From assembly GCA_964608455.1 (NCBI GenBank), contig CAZSNM010000017.1, positions 1 to 22,894 on the forward strand: 22,894 bases of DNA. The letters run 5' to 3'. The notes under the pieces were generated by a model, which was not told where the DNA came from, did not search any database, and saw only the letters and a list, made by a program, of their open reading frames with translations. The translations under genes were made by a program, and so were the position numbers. Each line of letters opens with the position of its first letter. The stretch's first letter is position 1. Shown piece after piece: positions 1 to 7,999 of the stretch. The stretch comes from DTDX01 sp964608455 (GTDB lineage Archaea; Thermoproteota; Bathyarchaeia; 40CM-2-53-6; DTDX01).

Positions 1-354
1 TAAATACGCCTATTTGTTTTTGGATGAGGATGTTAAGCGTTGGTATAGGAATTTGAAGCTAAAGGCTATGCTAACAGCTATATTAAAAGCTTACTTAAAG
101 CGGTTAAATCATGGCTTAAATTCAACAATATGGCTTTAACAATTGAAGTTAAAATTAATGATGCTGAGGATACGCCTACATTGGCGAATGAACGTACGCC
201 TACGCAAGAAGAGTTGGCTAAAATTTTTAGGGCTTGCAAGCTTAATGTTAGAGCCGCTGTAGCCTTAATGGCTTTTTCAGGCGTAAGGCCTCAAGTTTTA
301 GGTAATTAGGAGGTTGAGGCCATGCATATTGAAGAATTAAAAACAGAAGCTTAG
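1..354 (+). pseudogene. Decayed archaeal tyrosine recombinase (integrase) fragment
   Basis: Two reading frames together spell parts of an archaeal phage-type integrase. Bases 2-70 read KYAYLFLDEDVKRWYRNL, the N-terminal SAM-like core-binding region. From about base 70 a different frame carries the rest of that domain (YIKSLLKAVKSWLKFN) and the start of the catalytic domain (ERTPTQEELAKIFRACKLN, then AFSGVRPQVLGN). The last piece is the region around the first catalytic Arg, in the usual FSGLR context. A frameshift or small deletion therefore lies near base 46-70, a TAG stops the frame at 307-309, and a TAG follows at 352-354. The C-terminal His-x-x-Arg and Tyr motifs are absent, so it cannot be active. 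The 5' end lies outside the window. It marks an old integrated element. The family assignment rests on motif memory, not a search. Confidence 0.75.
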
Positions 355-706
355 GAAAATTTTAAATTTAGTAATTAATAATGGGCTTGTTACAAAGCAG
401 AATAGATTTTATTCTTTTATTTTTCGAAAGCAATTAAGCTTAACTCTTTTAATAGCTATTATATAGTTAGAGGAAGCAATTTTTTATCGATTTGATGGGA
501 ATTAAACAATATTTTAAATCAATTTTATGCTTAATTAAAGCTTTAAATGTGAAGAAAAGATTCTAAATTTAACTTTTTTATGTAAAAATTTAGGTTAAAA
601 ACATTTTATGAAGGCCAATAGTTTTCACTTGAAAGGTGTTTAGTAAAGGTTAAATAGTTGTGTTATCTCATGTAATTCATAACCACTAAATGGAGGCGAA
701 AACTCC
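355..706. other. AT-rich intergenic region, no gene seen
   Basis: No ORF with a ribosome binding site was found here on either strand. The sequence is uniformly AT-rich with many stops in all frames, consistent with decayed element DNA following the integrase relic. A TATA-like stretch at about 646-656 (AAAGGTTAAATAG) lies about 50 bases upstream of the possible microprotein start at 707 and could serve as its promoter. Confidence 0.5.
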
Positions 707-766
707 TTGTCTGAAGAGAAGAAGGAAGAAGAAAAGAAAGAAGGAAAGAAAAAGAAGAAAAAGTAA
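707..766 (+). CDS. Possible 19-residue Lys/Glu-rich microprotein
   Basis: A TTG at 707 is preceded by a full GGAGG at 692-696 (10-base spacer) and followed by 18 codons that are almost entirely Glu and Lys, ending in six Lys and TAA. A TATA-like sequence lies near 646-656. The peptide starts Ser-Glu-Glu-Lys-Lys and resembles the charged tails of some archaeal ribosomal proteins, but I cannot assign a family. A second overlapping frame opens at an ATG at 690 and runs 32 codons to 788, giving a very basic Arg/Lys peptide; its ATG overlaps the ribosome binding site and has none of its own, so the TTG frame is preferred. Purine-rich DNA can mimic charged peptides, so the call is tentative. Confidence 0.35.
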   Translation: MSEEKKEEEKKEGKKKKKK

Positions 767-982
767 TGAAAAAATATTTCTAATTTAAGGGTTAAAAATT
801 CTAAATTCTCGCTAAATGTTTTATTTTATTTACTTTCATTTTTTCATTATATCTTATAAGGTCCTAGCTGATATTCCCGATATTTTCATTAACCATTTAA
901 AGAATATTGATTGCTGCATTTTTATGAATTAAAACCAAACAATTTTTAATAGAATTTATTATATTTCTAGGGGGTAAAGCTA

Positions 983-3070
983 GTGAAAAAAGGAAAGTTA
1001 TATGCTCAATTAATTCTCATAACTTTTATAACAATAATAATTTTAGTTACTATTTCTCCTAATATTTGTAATGCTTTTCCAAGTGTTGAAATAATTAGAG
1101 TTGATTATCCCGCAGAGGTTATTGCTGGAGAAGTGTTTAAAATAAATGTTACTGTTAACTATTCTTATGAAGGATGGACACTAGCTGAATTAGGGGTTTT
1201 TCATGAAAATTTCACTACAATTCTTGATTATGTTAGATATTATTTAACGGGTTCAACTGTTAAAACTTTTAGTTTAACATGTATTGCTCCATTAAAATCT
1301 ATGGATTTAAATTTAAAAGTAGTTACTAGATATTGGTATCAAAACTTTTGGGTTACTAATCCAAAATGCATTTCAGAATTTTCTATAAAAGTTTATAGTT
1401 TAAATGGGAAGGAAGGCTATATTGAGCAAAAACCATTAATAACAAATATTGATGGTACTGAATGGTATTATTGGAACAATAATTTTAGCGATACATGTAT
1501 AGTATGGTTAAGTGGTGGACACGTATATAAAGATCATGTAACTATAAATCCTTATGATATGGAAACTTTCAGCGCAATGATGTATATAAACGATTTAGCT
1601 AAAGAATATAGTGTTTTAGCTTTGCGAAAAGGGACAAATAAAATTTTAGTTCCATTCACTAATCAGGAATTTTATGCATTAAGCTATTATTCAAATAGCA
1701 AATTTTTAAAAGATATTTATAATTGGATTTTAAGGAATGGATATAACTTCACTTATTTGATTGGTTACTCAACTGGAGGAGTAGCAGTTGGATATGAAAT
1801 TACCGTTAGAGATCCAGAAAGTTGGGTTGCTCCAAATGGAGCAATAATAATAAGTGCACCATTAAAGGGTGTGCAAGGCTTATTAAATTCAGTTTCTTAT
1901 GCCAATAATATAAAGGCAAACATTCAATTGATTTATGGCAAAATTTGGGGTGATGAAATTTGGCCTCAAGGAAAAGAATTTTATGATAATGCTCCAGAAA
2001 AAATTGATTTTCCATGGTATTTTAAAGAGTGGAATTTAATTCCAGATTCAAGCCATGAAGTTTGGGTTAAAGAAGAAGATGGCGCTCATTACAATAGCAA
2101 AGCATATAATTTAACTGTAAAATTCATTGAGAAAGCAAAAAGTTTATGGTTTAATTTTAAAGGTGGAAAAACATTAGTAAAACTTGAAGTTGAACCTGTT
2201 GATGAAAAAGGCTTTTGCAAAGCTTCATTTTATAAGGAAGATTTTTCTTCCCAAAGATACTTTTACTTAGAGGAAGGCTATGAAAAATACAAAGAAAATT
2301 TAACTTTAAATTTTAAAAAAATAAATTGGGAAATAAATGCTTCAACAATAAAATTAGTTTTTAATAAAACAAGAAAAGAAGCTTATCTAACTTTTATTAT
2401 TGAAAATTTTTCTAAGGAAGAGAATGGTTCATATATTATAAAACTGCATTATTTTAAAGATTGGTTTTGGAATCAAACAAGTAACACATTTAATTTTTAT
2501 AATAGTGAAGACAATGTTAAAATTTTTGGCCCTTCAAGCCTAAATATTTTAGTGGTTAAATTGCCTGAAACTGTTAATGCAAGCTTTAATGAGCAAAAAT
2601 TTGAGATTAAATACTTAAAGCAAAAGATAAATTTAAAATTAGATATTGAAGTTGAAAAAACTCAATTTATTGTTGGTGAAGAAATTTCTTTTAAACTTAA
2701 AGTAACAAATATTGCTCAGCAACGCTTGATTTATAAAAGAAACTCTGTGACATTTAAGGTTATTGATTCTAAAGGGCAAATAGTTTACTTTAATTCTGCA
2801 TCTTCAAAAGATGTTTATGATACTATAGAGCCAAAGCAAACATTAATATATGAGTTTACTTGGAATCAAATTTGCAATGATGGAAGACAGGCTTCACCAG
2901 GTTTATATAAGCTTATAGGAAGCATTGAAGATTTAAATGCTGAAAAAGAAATTCAATTAAATGCTCCATTAATTCCAGGGTTTAAATTTCCCTCTATTTT
3001 ATTAGGTTCAATTTTTGGAGTATTCATAATTTTAACATTAAAGAAGATGAAATCCTTTATTAATCCATAA
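983..3070 (+). CDS. Secreted, membrane-anchored alpha/beta-hydrolase-like surface glycoprotein
   Basis: The 695-residue protein starts with GTG after a GGGGT ribosome binding site. Residues 1-31 are a signal peptide with likely cleavage after Cys-Asn-Ala. An Ig-like beta region (about 33-140) is followed by an alpha/beta-hydrolase-like core. That core has WLSGGH at 175-180, the nucleophile elbow GYSTGG at 261-266 (Ser263) and a plausible catalytic His369 in DGAHYN. Residues about 552-650 look like a BsuPI-type beta-sandwich (SPGLYKLIGSIED near its end). The C-terminus has IPGFKFP, a hydrophobic helix and a short Lys-rich tail, resembling PGF-CTERM archaeosortase anchors. More than ten Asn-x-Ser/Thr sequons suggest N-glycosylation. 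The substrate cannot be read from sequence; an esterase, lipase or peptidase role is inference. Its last 33 bases overlap the convergent UPF0280 gene. Confidence 0.75.
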   Translation: MKKGKLYAQLILITFITIIILVTISPNICNAFPSVEIIRVDYPAEVIAGEVFKINVTVNYSYEGWTLAELGVFHENFTTILDYVRYYLTGSTVKTFSLTCIAPLKSMDLNLKVVTRYWYQNFWVTNPKCISEFSIKVYSLNGKEGYIEQKPLITNIDGTEWYYWNNNFSDTCIVWLSGGHVYKDHVTINPYDMETFSAMMYINDLAKEYSVLALRKGTNKILVPFTNQEFYALSYYSNSKFLKDIYNWILRNGYNFTYLIGYSTGGVAVGYEITVRDPESWVAPNGAIIISAPLKGVQGLLNSVSYANNIKANIQLIYGKIWGDEIWPQGKEFYDNAPEKIDFPWYFKEWNLIPDSSHEVWVKEEDGAHYNSKAYNLTVKFIEKAKSLWFNFKGGKTLVKLEVEPVDEKGFCKASFYKEDFSSQRYFYLEEGYEKYKENLTLNFKKINWEINASTIKLVFNKTRKEAYLTFIIENFSKEENGSYIIKLHYFKDWFWNQTSNTFNFYNSEDNVKIFGPSSLNILVVKLPETVNASFNEQKFEIKYLKQKINLKLDIEVEKTQFIVGEEISFKLKVTNIAQQRLIYKRNSVTFKVIDSKGQIVYFNSASSKDVYDTIEPKQTLIYEFTWNQICNDGRQASPGLYKLIGSIEDLNAEKEIQLNAPLIPGFKFPSILLGSIFGVFIILTLKKMKSFINP

Positions 3071-3751
3071 AAGTTTTGGAATTTTTCCCCATAAACCTAC
3101 ATAATTCCCTTTAACGATTATGGCTCCTTTAACTCCATCAATTTTTTTAGCTAAATTTAAACCTTGCTGAATAGCTTTTTTAGGGTCACCTTTAACAATA
3201 TTGCATATAGCTGTGGCGGATGCATCAGCAATAGCAGCATTTTCAGCTATTACTGTTACGGCGTCGGCTTCACCAAAACTTAAAGCTCTAATTGATTTTG
3301 ATGAGCTTGTTCCTATCCCTAAAGGGCAATCTCCTTGAGAAATTTTAAAACCAAATCTTTTTGATAAAAGAGAATTAAAAGCGTAAACACCTATATTAAT
3401 ATCAATTTTTGAATTAACAGCTATTTCTCCTCCATTTTCAATTAAAGCTATTTCAGCACCTTCCTTAATCATTTCTTCAAGAGCTAAATCTGCTAAAGCC
3501 CCAGCTACACTAGCCATTGGACCAACATAAGCTTTACTTGAAGCTTCAACCATTCTTTTAATTATTTCCGGCGCATTAGAGGCTGCTGGAATAGGTGTTA
3601 AAGAGTAAAAAAATAAAGGATGATTCCTCAAATAAATTTTAAGCAACCTTCTGTTTTCTTCAATTGATTTTAAAGCTTTTTTTATAGCTTTTTCACTATC
3701 AGATTTTATTAAAACATCTGTTTCTTCAATAATTTTTCTAACAATTTTCAA
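3038..3751 (-). CDS. UPF0280 / COG2122 ApbE-like protein of sulfide assimilation
   Basis: This is the third gene of the homocysteine operon. The protein carries the UPF0280 signature features: GPMASVAGALADLA, then ENGGEIAV, then ADAVTVIAENAAIADASATA and a Gly-rich C-terminus, on an ApbE-like fold. The family member MA1715 of Methanosarcina acetivorans is reported to aid sulfide assimilation into homocysteine; flavin-transferase activity has not been shown to my knowledge. Start choice: the longest frame begins with ATG at 3793, 38 bases inside the ferredoxin gene. A TTG at 3751 sits just after the ferredoxin stop and has a GGAGA at 3763-3759 with a 7-base spacer, so I prefer it (237 residues). 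The 3' end overlaps the convergent surface-protein gene by 33 bases. Confidence 0.85.
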   Translation of the reverse strand: MKIVRKIIEETDVLIKSDSEKAIKKALKSIEENRRLLKIYLRNHPLFFYSLTPIPAASNAPEIIKRMVEASSKAYVGPMASVAGALADLALEEMIKEGAEIALIENGGEIAVNSKIDINIGVYAFNSLLSKRFGFKISQGDCPLGIGTSSSKSIRALSFGEADAVTVIAENAAIADASATAICNIVKGDPKKAIQQGLNLAKKIDGVKGAIIVKGNYVGLWGKIPKLLWINKGFHLL

Positions 3752-3755
3752 GATT

Positions 3756-4139
3756 TTATCTCCATATTTTAATTGCTTTAGTAGGACATGCATCTACGCA
3801 TCTTCCACATTGAATGCATTTTTCACTAACCATTTTTACTGATAAACTCTTCTTATCATATATTATTGCTTCAACTGGGCAAAGAGTTACGCAATGCCCG
3901 CAATGAATGCAATTTTCAGTTATTTCAGCTAAAATTTCTAATTTAACCTCCACACCTGAATCTCTAAAAGCTTTGATAACATTTTCAGCTTTATCATCAG
4001 GGATTTCTACAAGAACTTTTCCTCCAGTTTCATCTACTCGAGCTTTAAGAATATTTATTGTTGCTTGCTCTTTTAAAACAATCGTTGAAATTATTGGTTC
4101 AGCAACTCTTTTATTATTAAATTTTAGTTCCGCCTTCAA
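3756..4139 (-). CDS. NIL-domain ferredoxin, iron-sulfur subunit of aspartate semialdehyde sulfurtransferase
   Basis: An N-terminal NIL domain (VAEPIISTIVLKEQATINIL onward) is followed by two 4Fe-4S motifs, CIHCGHCVTLCP and CIQCGRCVDACP. This matches MA1822 of Methanosarcina acetivorans, the partner of the DUF39 protein in converting L-aspartate semialdehyde plus sulfide to homocysteine. The ferredoxin part presumably supplies electrons to reduce a disulfide, persulfide or thioester-level intermediate. Start choice: the longest frame opens with TTG at 4157, inside the upstream gene and without a good ribosome binding site. GTG at 4148 and TTG at 4139 follow, and the last has GGTGA five to six bases upstream, so 4139 is preferred (127 residues). 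It still overlaps the DUF39 gene by 23 bases, implying translational coupling. Confidence 0.88.
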   Translation of the reverse strand: MKAELKFNNKRVAEPIISTIVLKEQATINILKARVDETGGKVLVEIPDDKAENVIKAFRDSGVEVKLEILAEITENCIHCGHCVTLCPVEAIIYDKKSLSVKMVSEKCIQCGRCVDACPTKAIKIWR

Positions 4140-5640
4140 TTTTTTCACCTTTCCCAATCAAAGCGCTTATCTTCTCGCTGGTAACCATTCCCAAAACTTT
4201 TCCATCTTTGTCTATTACAGGTAAAGCTGAAATTCTATACCTTTCTAGTTTTCGCGCGCATGAATAAATTGATTCATCTGGTGAAGCTGTAATAACTTGT
4301 TTAACCATTATTTCAGATAAGGTTTTCGCGTTTTCAGCTACAGCTTTAGTTATATCAAAGCTTGTAACAAGCCCAACAATTTTATTTTCCTCATTAACAA
4401 TTACTATATGGTTGACTTCCTTTTCAACTATTTTTTTAGCAACATCCTTAATGTTTTCATAAATTTTGCAAGTTACAGCTTCCTCCATTATATGCTTAGC
4501 TAAAGTAACTTCTCTAGTCATTTTCATAGGTTTAAAAATGGTATCTTTAGGTAAACGTTCCACAGGCATTGTTAAAAAGAATTTCCCTTTCTCAATCCAT
4601 TCTTTAAGAATATATGTGATTTCTCTAGCTTTTTTTAAACTTGAAAGAGGAGCAGCTGGAATTTCTTTTCCATTTAACTCTATTTTACCAGATTTAAGCT
4701 CGCTATATTTAACCTTTTTTAAAATTGGTCTTTCTCTTTTTGGAATACCATAATCTAAAAGGTTTGTTTCTATTTCTTCATCTGTAATTCCAGTTTTTTT
4801 AGCTAATCCTTCATTTAAAATTGGGATTGGAATTCCAATACCTACATATAAAGTTGTTCCATATTTAGTGAAGCTTGCACCCTTAAGAAATTCAGGACTC
4901 ATTTGTTTTAAATCCCCCTTTACCATTAATGTTCCAAAACCGTTTTTAGGGTCATGCTGAGTTCCTTCTCCTATTACGTATCCTATTCCCCCTCCTAGAA
5001 AAATTCTTGTTCCTATCCCTATGGTTTCATAATCAGGATCATTCATTAATGGATTAAGGCATCCTGCTCCAGCATAAGAAACATTACCATAATTTGGAAG
5101 AAGTTTCCCCATATAAGTATATATAACTTCATTTCGACTGTTGGTGGCAGCATTATATCTTTGATAGCAATTTCTGGGATTACAAAGAATTGCTTGATTT
5201 AAATCATGAATTGTAACTTCAGTTTTTATATATTTTCTTGGATAACAATCTGTTCCATAACCTATAGCTTCAACTTCAACTTCTTTTCCACTTACTAAAT
5301 CCTCTATAACATGTCCTCCACCATATTCAAATGGTCTATTTGGATCCATTTTAGTTGCTCCAATATAGCAATCTACAGCTGCCCCTCCATGATAAGCTTC
5401 AACACCGTTAATTGTTATACGCTCCATTTTAATTGGTGGATCGGAATGACCAAAATTTAGGAATGCCCCAGAACTGCACATAGCTCCAAAAGTTCCAGTT
5501 GTTACTACATCAACCTCTTTAGCAGCTGTTTTAACACCTTTAGTTCTTACAAGTTCTTTCATTTCTTCAGCGGTTAAAACTACAACGTCTCCTCTTTCTA
5601 TTTTTTTATTTATTTCCTCTATTGTTCTTAATTGCTTCAA
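4117..5640 (-). CDS. L-aspartate semialdehyde sulfurtransferase (DUF39/COG1900) with C-terminal CBS pair
   Basis: The 507-residue protein has a DUF39 (HcyBio) domain at about 1-370 and two CBS motifs at about 385-500. It forms homocysteine from aspartate semialdehyde, replacing the O-acylhomoserine route. Cys55 (GAMCSSG) and Cys132 (GYGTDCYP) fall at positions equivalent to the two cysteines implicated in MA1821 (about 54 and 131), and further conserved stretches include GGAAVDCYIGATK and GYVIGEGTQHDP. The CBS pair may sense an adenosyl or adenine ligand; this is inference. Translation starts with TTG at 5640, preceded by GGAGGA at 5656-5651. It is the first gene of a three-gene operon with NIL-ferredoxin and UPF0280 genes overlapping or abutting downstream. 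Confidence 0.92.
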   Translation of the reverse strand: MKQLRTIEEINKKIERGDVVVLTAEEMKELVRTKGVKTAAKEVDVVTTGTFGAMCSSGAFLNFGHSDPPIKMERITINGVEAYHGGAAVDCYIGATKMDPNRPFEYGGGHVIEDLVSGKEVEVEAIGYGTDCYPRKYIKTEVTIHDLNQAILCNPRNCYQRYNAATNSRNEVIYTYMGKLLPNYGNVSYAGAGCLNPLMNDPDYETIGIGTRIFLGGGIGYVIGEGTQHDPKNGFGTLMVKGDLKQMSPEFLKGASFTKYGTTLYVGIGIPIPILNEGLAKKTGITDEEIETNLLDYGIPKRERPILKKVKYSELKSGKIELNGKEIPAAPLSSLKKAREITYILKEWIEKGKFFLTMPVERLPKDTIFKPMKMTREVTLAKHIMEEAVTCKIYENIKDVAKKIVEKEVNHIVIVNEENKIVGLVTSFDITKAVAENAKTLSEIMVKQVITASPDESIYSCARKLERYRISALPVIDKDGKVLGMVTSEKISALIGKGEKIEGGTKI

Positions 5641-5688
5641 ACTTAGTTTTCCTCCAACCCCATTTCATTTTTAGAGGAGAGTTCTTAA

Positions 5689-5699
5689 TTGATTAAATA
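5689..5699 (-). promoter_or_regulatory. TATA-like promoter of the homocysteine operon
   Basis: On the minus strand ATTATTTAATC lies about 50 bases upstream of the TTG start at 5640, with GGAGGA in between. A start of transcription about 25 bases downstream would leave a leader of about 25-30 bases. The BRE is not clear. Confidence 0.45.
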
Positions 5700-5821
5700 A
5701 TTCTAATATTAATATTTTTCTGGAAGATAAATTCCAATAGGAATAAAATAAAATTTTATAAAACTAAAAACCAAAATCTATAATTAGTTAATTACTTAAA
5801 AAATTATCAAAGGGTTAAATA

Positions 5822-6184
5822 ATGATTTTTCCAAGATTTATTGATTGGATAACCCTATTTTTGATAAGGTTTTTATTAGTTGCATTAGCGCTTTGGATTG
5901 TGGGAAGAAGCACTGTGGGAAAAAATAAAGCTAAATTTAGTGATGCTTTATGGATGGCGCTTTTAGGGTTAATTATTGGAACTTTAATTTCAAGATTTAT
6001 TCCTTTTTTAGGAGTTTTCATAGCCTTAATTTTATGGCTAGGTTTAATCCGTCATTTTTTTGATACTGGTTGGTTAGGAGCATTAGGAATAGCAATAGTA
6101 GCCTTAATTGTTTATGTCATTTTATATTGGGTAATATCATTTTTAATTAAAATTCCTTTTTGGAGTTTATTAATATTTTTCTAG
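5822..6184 (+). CDS. Small multi-pass membrane protein, unknown function
   Basis: The 120-residue protein consists almost entirely of hydrophobic helices. Three to four membrane segments are visible, at about 10-30, 42-75, 84-108 and 108-120, with a short polar loop GRSTVGKNKAKFSDA between the first and second. I do not recognise a family with certainty. It starts with ATG after a weak AGGGT, and an AT-rich promoter region is shared with the divergent homocysteine operon. Its last 15 bases overlap the 3' end of the minus-strand zinc-ribbon ORF. Confidence 0.7.
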   Translation: MIFPRFIDWITLFLIRFLLVALALWIVGRSTVGKNKAKFSDALWMALLGLIIGTLISRFIPFLGVFIALILWLGLIRHFFDTGWLGALGIAIVALIVYVILYWVISFLIKIPFWSLLIFF

Positions 6185-6334
6185 TAAATCTTTTAAATAA
6201 AAGTTTATGCATCCACAGTTTTCGCAAAGATGGGTAGCAATATTTCCAAGTGTTAAAAACATCCCTATTGGAATTAATCCAACATAATATTCTTTCATTT
6301 CTTTATTACAATTGGGACATTTAATTTTTTTTAG
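6170..6334 (-). CDS. Unlisted 54-codon zinc-ribbon protein with no standard start codon
   Basis: Downstream of the winged-helix gene, an open minus-strand frame reads KCPNC, a 29-residue hydrophobic stretch, then CENCGC and INFYLKDLLEKY before TAA at 6172-6170. Two Cys pairs with zinc-finger spacing around a possible single membrane-like segment suggest a small zinc-ribbon protein. A strong GGAGGG sits at 6346-6341, where a start is expected, but no ATG, GTG or TTG lies in frame before the first Cys pair. The codons available are CTA (6334-6332, 6 bases after the ribosome binding site) and ATT (6325-6323). An A8 run lies there too, so a homopolymer indel could have hidden the start. The coordinates use CTA only as a boundary. 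Confidence 0.55.
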   Translation of the reverse strand, partial: LKKIKCPNCNKEMKEYYVGLIPIGMFLTLGNIATHLCENCGCINFYLKDLLEKY

Positions 6335-6364
6335 TTTAAACCCTCCAAATAAAGAAAAATTAAC

Positions 6365-6877
6365 TTAATGTTTAAAATTACTTTTAGATTCTTTTAAAGC
6401 TTCTTCAAATATTTTCTTAAATTCTTCAGGATCAATTTCATAGTCACTGCAGAATTTCGCTAGGTTTTTAGCATAAAACTTTAGAAAATCTCTGCTCATT
6501 TCCTTAATTTCATCTTTAGAAAGTTTTTTGGGTGAAATTAAAAGTAAAATAAGCCATTTTCCAAGAAAAGTTGGTTTATACCATTTAATCCATATAGTTT
6601 TCCCTTCAATTTTGCTTTGTTCCATACCCTCCTCCAGAATTTTAGCTTCAACAAACAATTTTAAATAATTAAGAATGGATTTATTTGAGTGTTGAGTTAA
6701 TTTTTTAAGAAGGTCTTTTTGATAGGTTTTCCCCTCAATTTTAAGGTTTTTTAAAATTGAAAAAGCAACTTTAGATCCGAAAGCTGATAAAAGAATTTTA
6801 TATTGCATCCATTTCTTTTTTGGAAGGGGAAGAATAAAAGGCCATAATTCAAGCGATAATTCTTCATCTTTTATCAT
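6365..6877 (-). CDS. Winged-helix DNA-binding protein at the end of the lysine cluster
   Basis: The 170-residue protein has a winged helix-turn-helix region at about 30-115: helix GSKVAFSILKNL, then a recognition-type segment KDLLKKLTQHSNKSILNYL, then a wing (EEGMEQSKIEGKTIWIKWY). A charged helical C-terminus of about 50 residues follows. It resembles ArsR/MarR-like archaeal regulators but carries no ligand motif I can identify, and it is not an Lrp-type protein like LysM of Sulfolobus. It begins with ATG at 6877, 27 bases after lysK ends, with only a weak ribosome binding site, so it is probably read through from the lysine operon. Autoregulation of the cluster is a natural guess but unproven. 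Confidence 0.75.
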   Translation of the reverse strand: MIKDEELSLELWPFILPLPKKKWMQYKILLSAFGSKVAFSILKNLKIEGKTYQKDLLKKLTQHSNKSILNYLKLFVEAKILEEGMEQSKIEGKTIWIKWYKPTFLGKWLILLLISPKKLSKDEIKEMSRDFLKFYAKNLAKFCSDYEIDPEEFKKIFEEALKESKSNFKH

Positions 6878-6904
6878 GATCTTAACCTTAACGAAAATTT
6901 CTAT

Positions 6905-7999
6905 TTAATTTAAGCGGTTTTTAACTAAAAACTTTAATGCTTCTTCATAAATTTTTATGCTGTTTAAAAAATCTTTTATTTCTATAAATTCGTTTTCTGT
7001 ATGATCAAGCATTGAATTTCCTGGTCCATAAGCTATCATAGGAATTTTTAAGGTTTCAGCTAAAATATTTAGATCTGATGTGCCCGTTTTTCTTAATAAA
7101 GTTACTTGAGTCCCCTCAATTTTTCGAATAGCTTGAATAAAAGCTTTAACTAAAAATGATTTTGGATCAGCTTCATAACCTTTAACATAATCTAAAGCTT
7201 CAACCTTCGCGAAGCTTAACTTTTCTTTTATTAAATTAAATATTTCTTTAGGATGAATTTGAGGTGGAATCCTTAAATCCACTTCAAATTCGCAATGGTT
7301 TGGAACAATGCTAAAATTTGAACCTCCAACAATTTTTGTTAAGCAACTGGTTAAAGAATAAAATTTAGAATTTAAATTTTCTTTTTCATGCCTAAAACTT
7401 TTAATTATACTCCAAGCTTCAAAAGCTTTTTCAATAGCATTTTCAAATAACCATGGTGCAGAAGAGTGTCCAGTAACTGTTTCACAAGTAACTTTAAGCT
7501 TTAAGCTTCCTTTATAACCTATTATTATACCTCTTGTATTGCTTGGCTCTCCAAAAATAGCATAATCAACATTAAGCTTTTTTTTAATCAAATTTTTTAT
7601 TCCTTTGCCTGAACCCTCTTCATCCACAATTGCAGCTAAAATTATTTTTGCAGGGAAATTTTCTTGAAGAAGATTGGTTGAAGCTATAATCATAGCTGCT
7701 AAAGAGCTTTTAGCATCTACAGCGCCTCTTCCATAAATTTTATCGTTTTCAAGTTTAACTGGGATTTTTCCAGGAACTGTATCCATGTGGCTGCATAAAA
7801 AAATTATAGGTTTATTTCCATTTGATTCAGCTATAACATTTCCAACATTATCTTTTTCAGTTTTAAATCCTAAATTGGTTAATTCTTCTTTAATAAAATT
7901 TGAAATTTCCTCTTCAAAACCTGAGGGACTATAAAATTCAAGAAGAGATTTAAGAAAGTTAACTGAGTAAGCTTCCTTCTTTTTCTTCAATAACCTCAT
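6905..7999 (-). CDS. lysK: [LysW]-lysine/[LysW]-ornithine hydrolase
   Basis: This M20-family metallopeptidase releases lysine (and probably ornithine) from the C-terminal Glu of the carrier LysW, the last step of the carrier pathway. Visible co-catalytic residues are His71 and Asp73 (CSHMDTVPG), the bridging Asp95 (GRGAVDAKSS), the Glu pair 127/128 (DEEGSGKG), Glu151 (FGEPSN) and His333 (MLDHTENEF). The length (364) is normal. It starts with ATG at 7999 and overlaps lysJ by 41 bases. The first 12 or so residues are Lys-rich, have no clear ribosome binding site and may be over-extended, but no better start is seen. It is the sixth gene of the lys cluster. Confidence 0.93.
   Translation of the reverse strand: MRLLKKKKEAYSVNFLKSLLEFYSPSGFEEEISNFIKEELTNLGFKTEKDNVGNVIAESNGNKPIIFLCSHMDTVPGKIPVKLENDKIYGRGAVDAKSSLAAMIIASTNLLQENFPAKIILAAIVDEEGSGKGIKNLIKKKLNVDYAIFGEPSNTRGIIIGYKGSLKLKVTCETVTGHSSAPWLFENAIEKAFEAWSIIKSFRHEKENLNSKFYSLTSCLTKIVGGSNFSIVPNHCEFEVDLRIPPQIHPKEIFNLIKEKLSFAKVEALDYVKGYEADPKSFLVKAFIQAIRKIEGTQVTLLRKTGTSDLNILAETLKIPMIAYGPGNSMLDHTENEFIEIKDFLNSIKIYEEALKFLVKNRLN

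Noticed and set aside
577..592. TTTTTATGTAAAAAT also found near 18436-18452
   Set aside because: A 15-base near-palindrome shared by two intergenic regions is plausible by chance in such AT-rich DNA; no further similarity extends from it.
1806..2015. Minus-strand ORF of 69 codons inside the surface-protein gene
   Set aside because: It lies fully inside a well-supported gene on the other strand, has no ribosome binding site and no family features; it is a shadow ORF.
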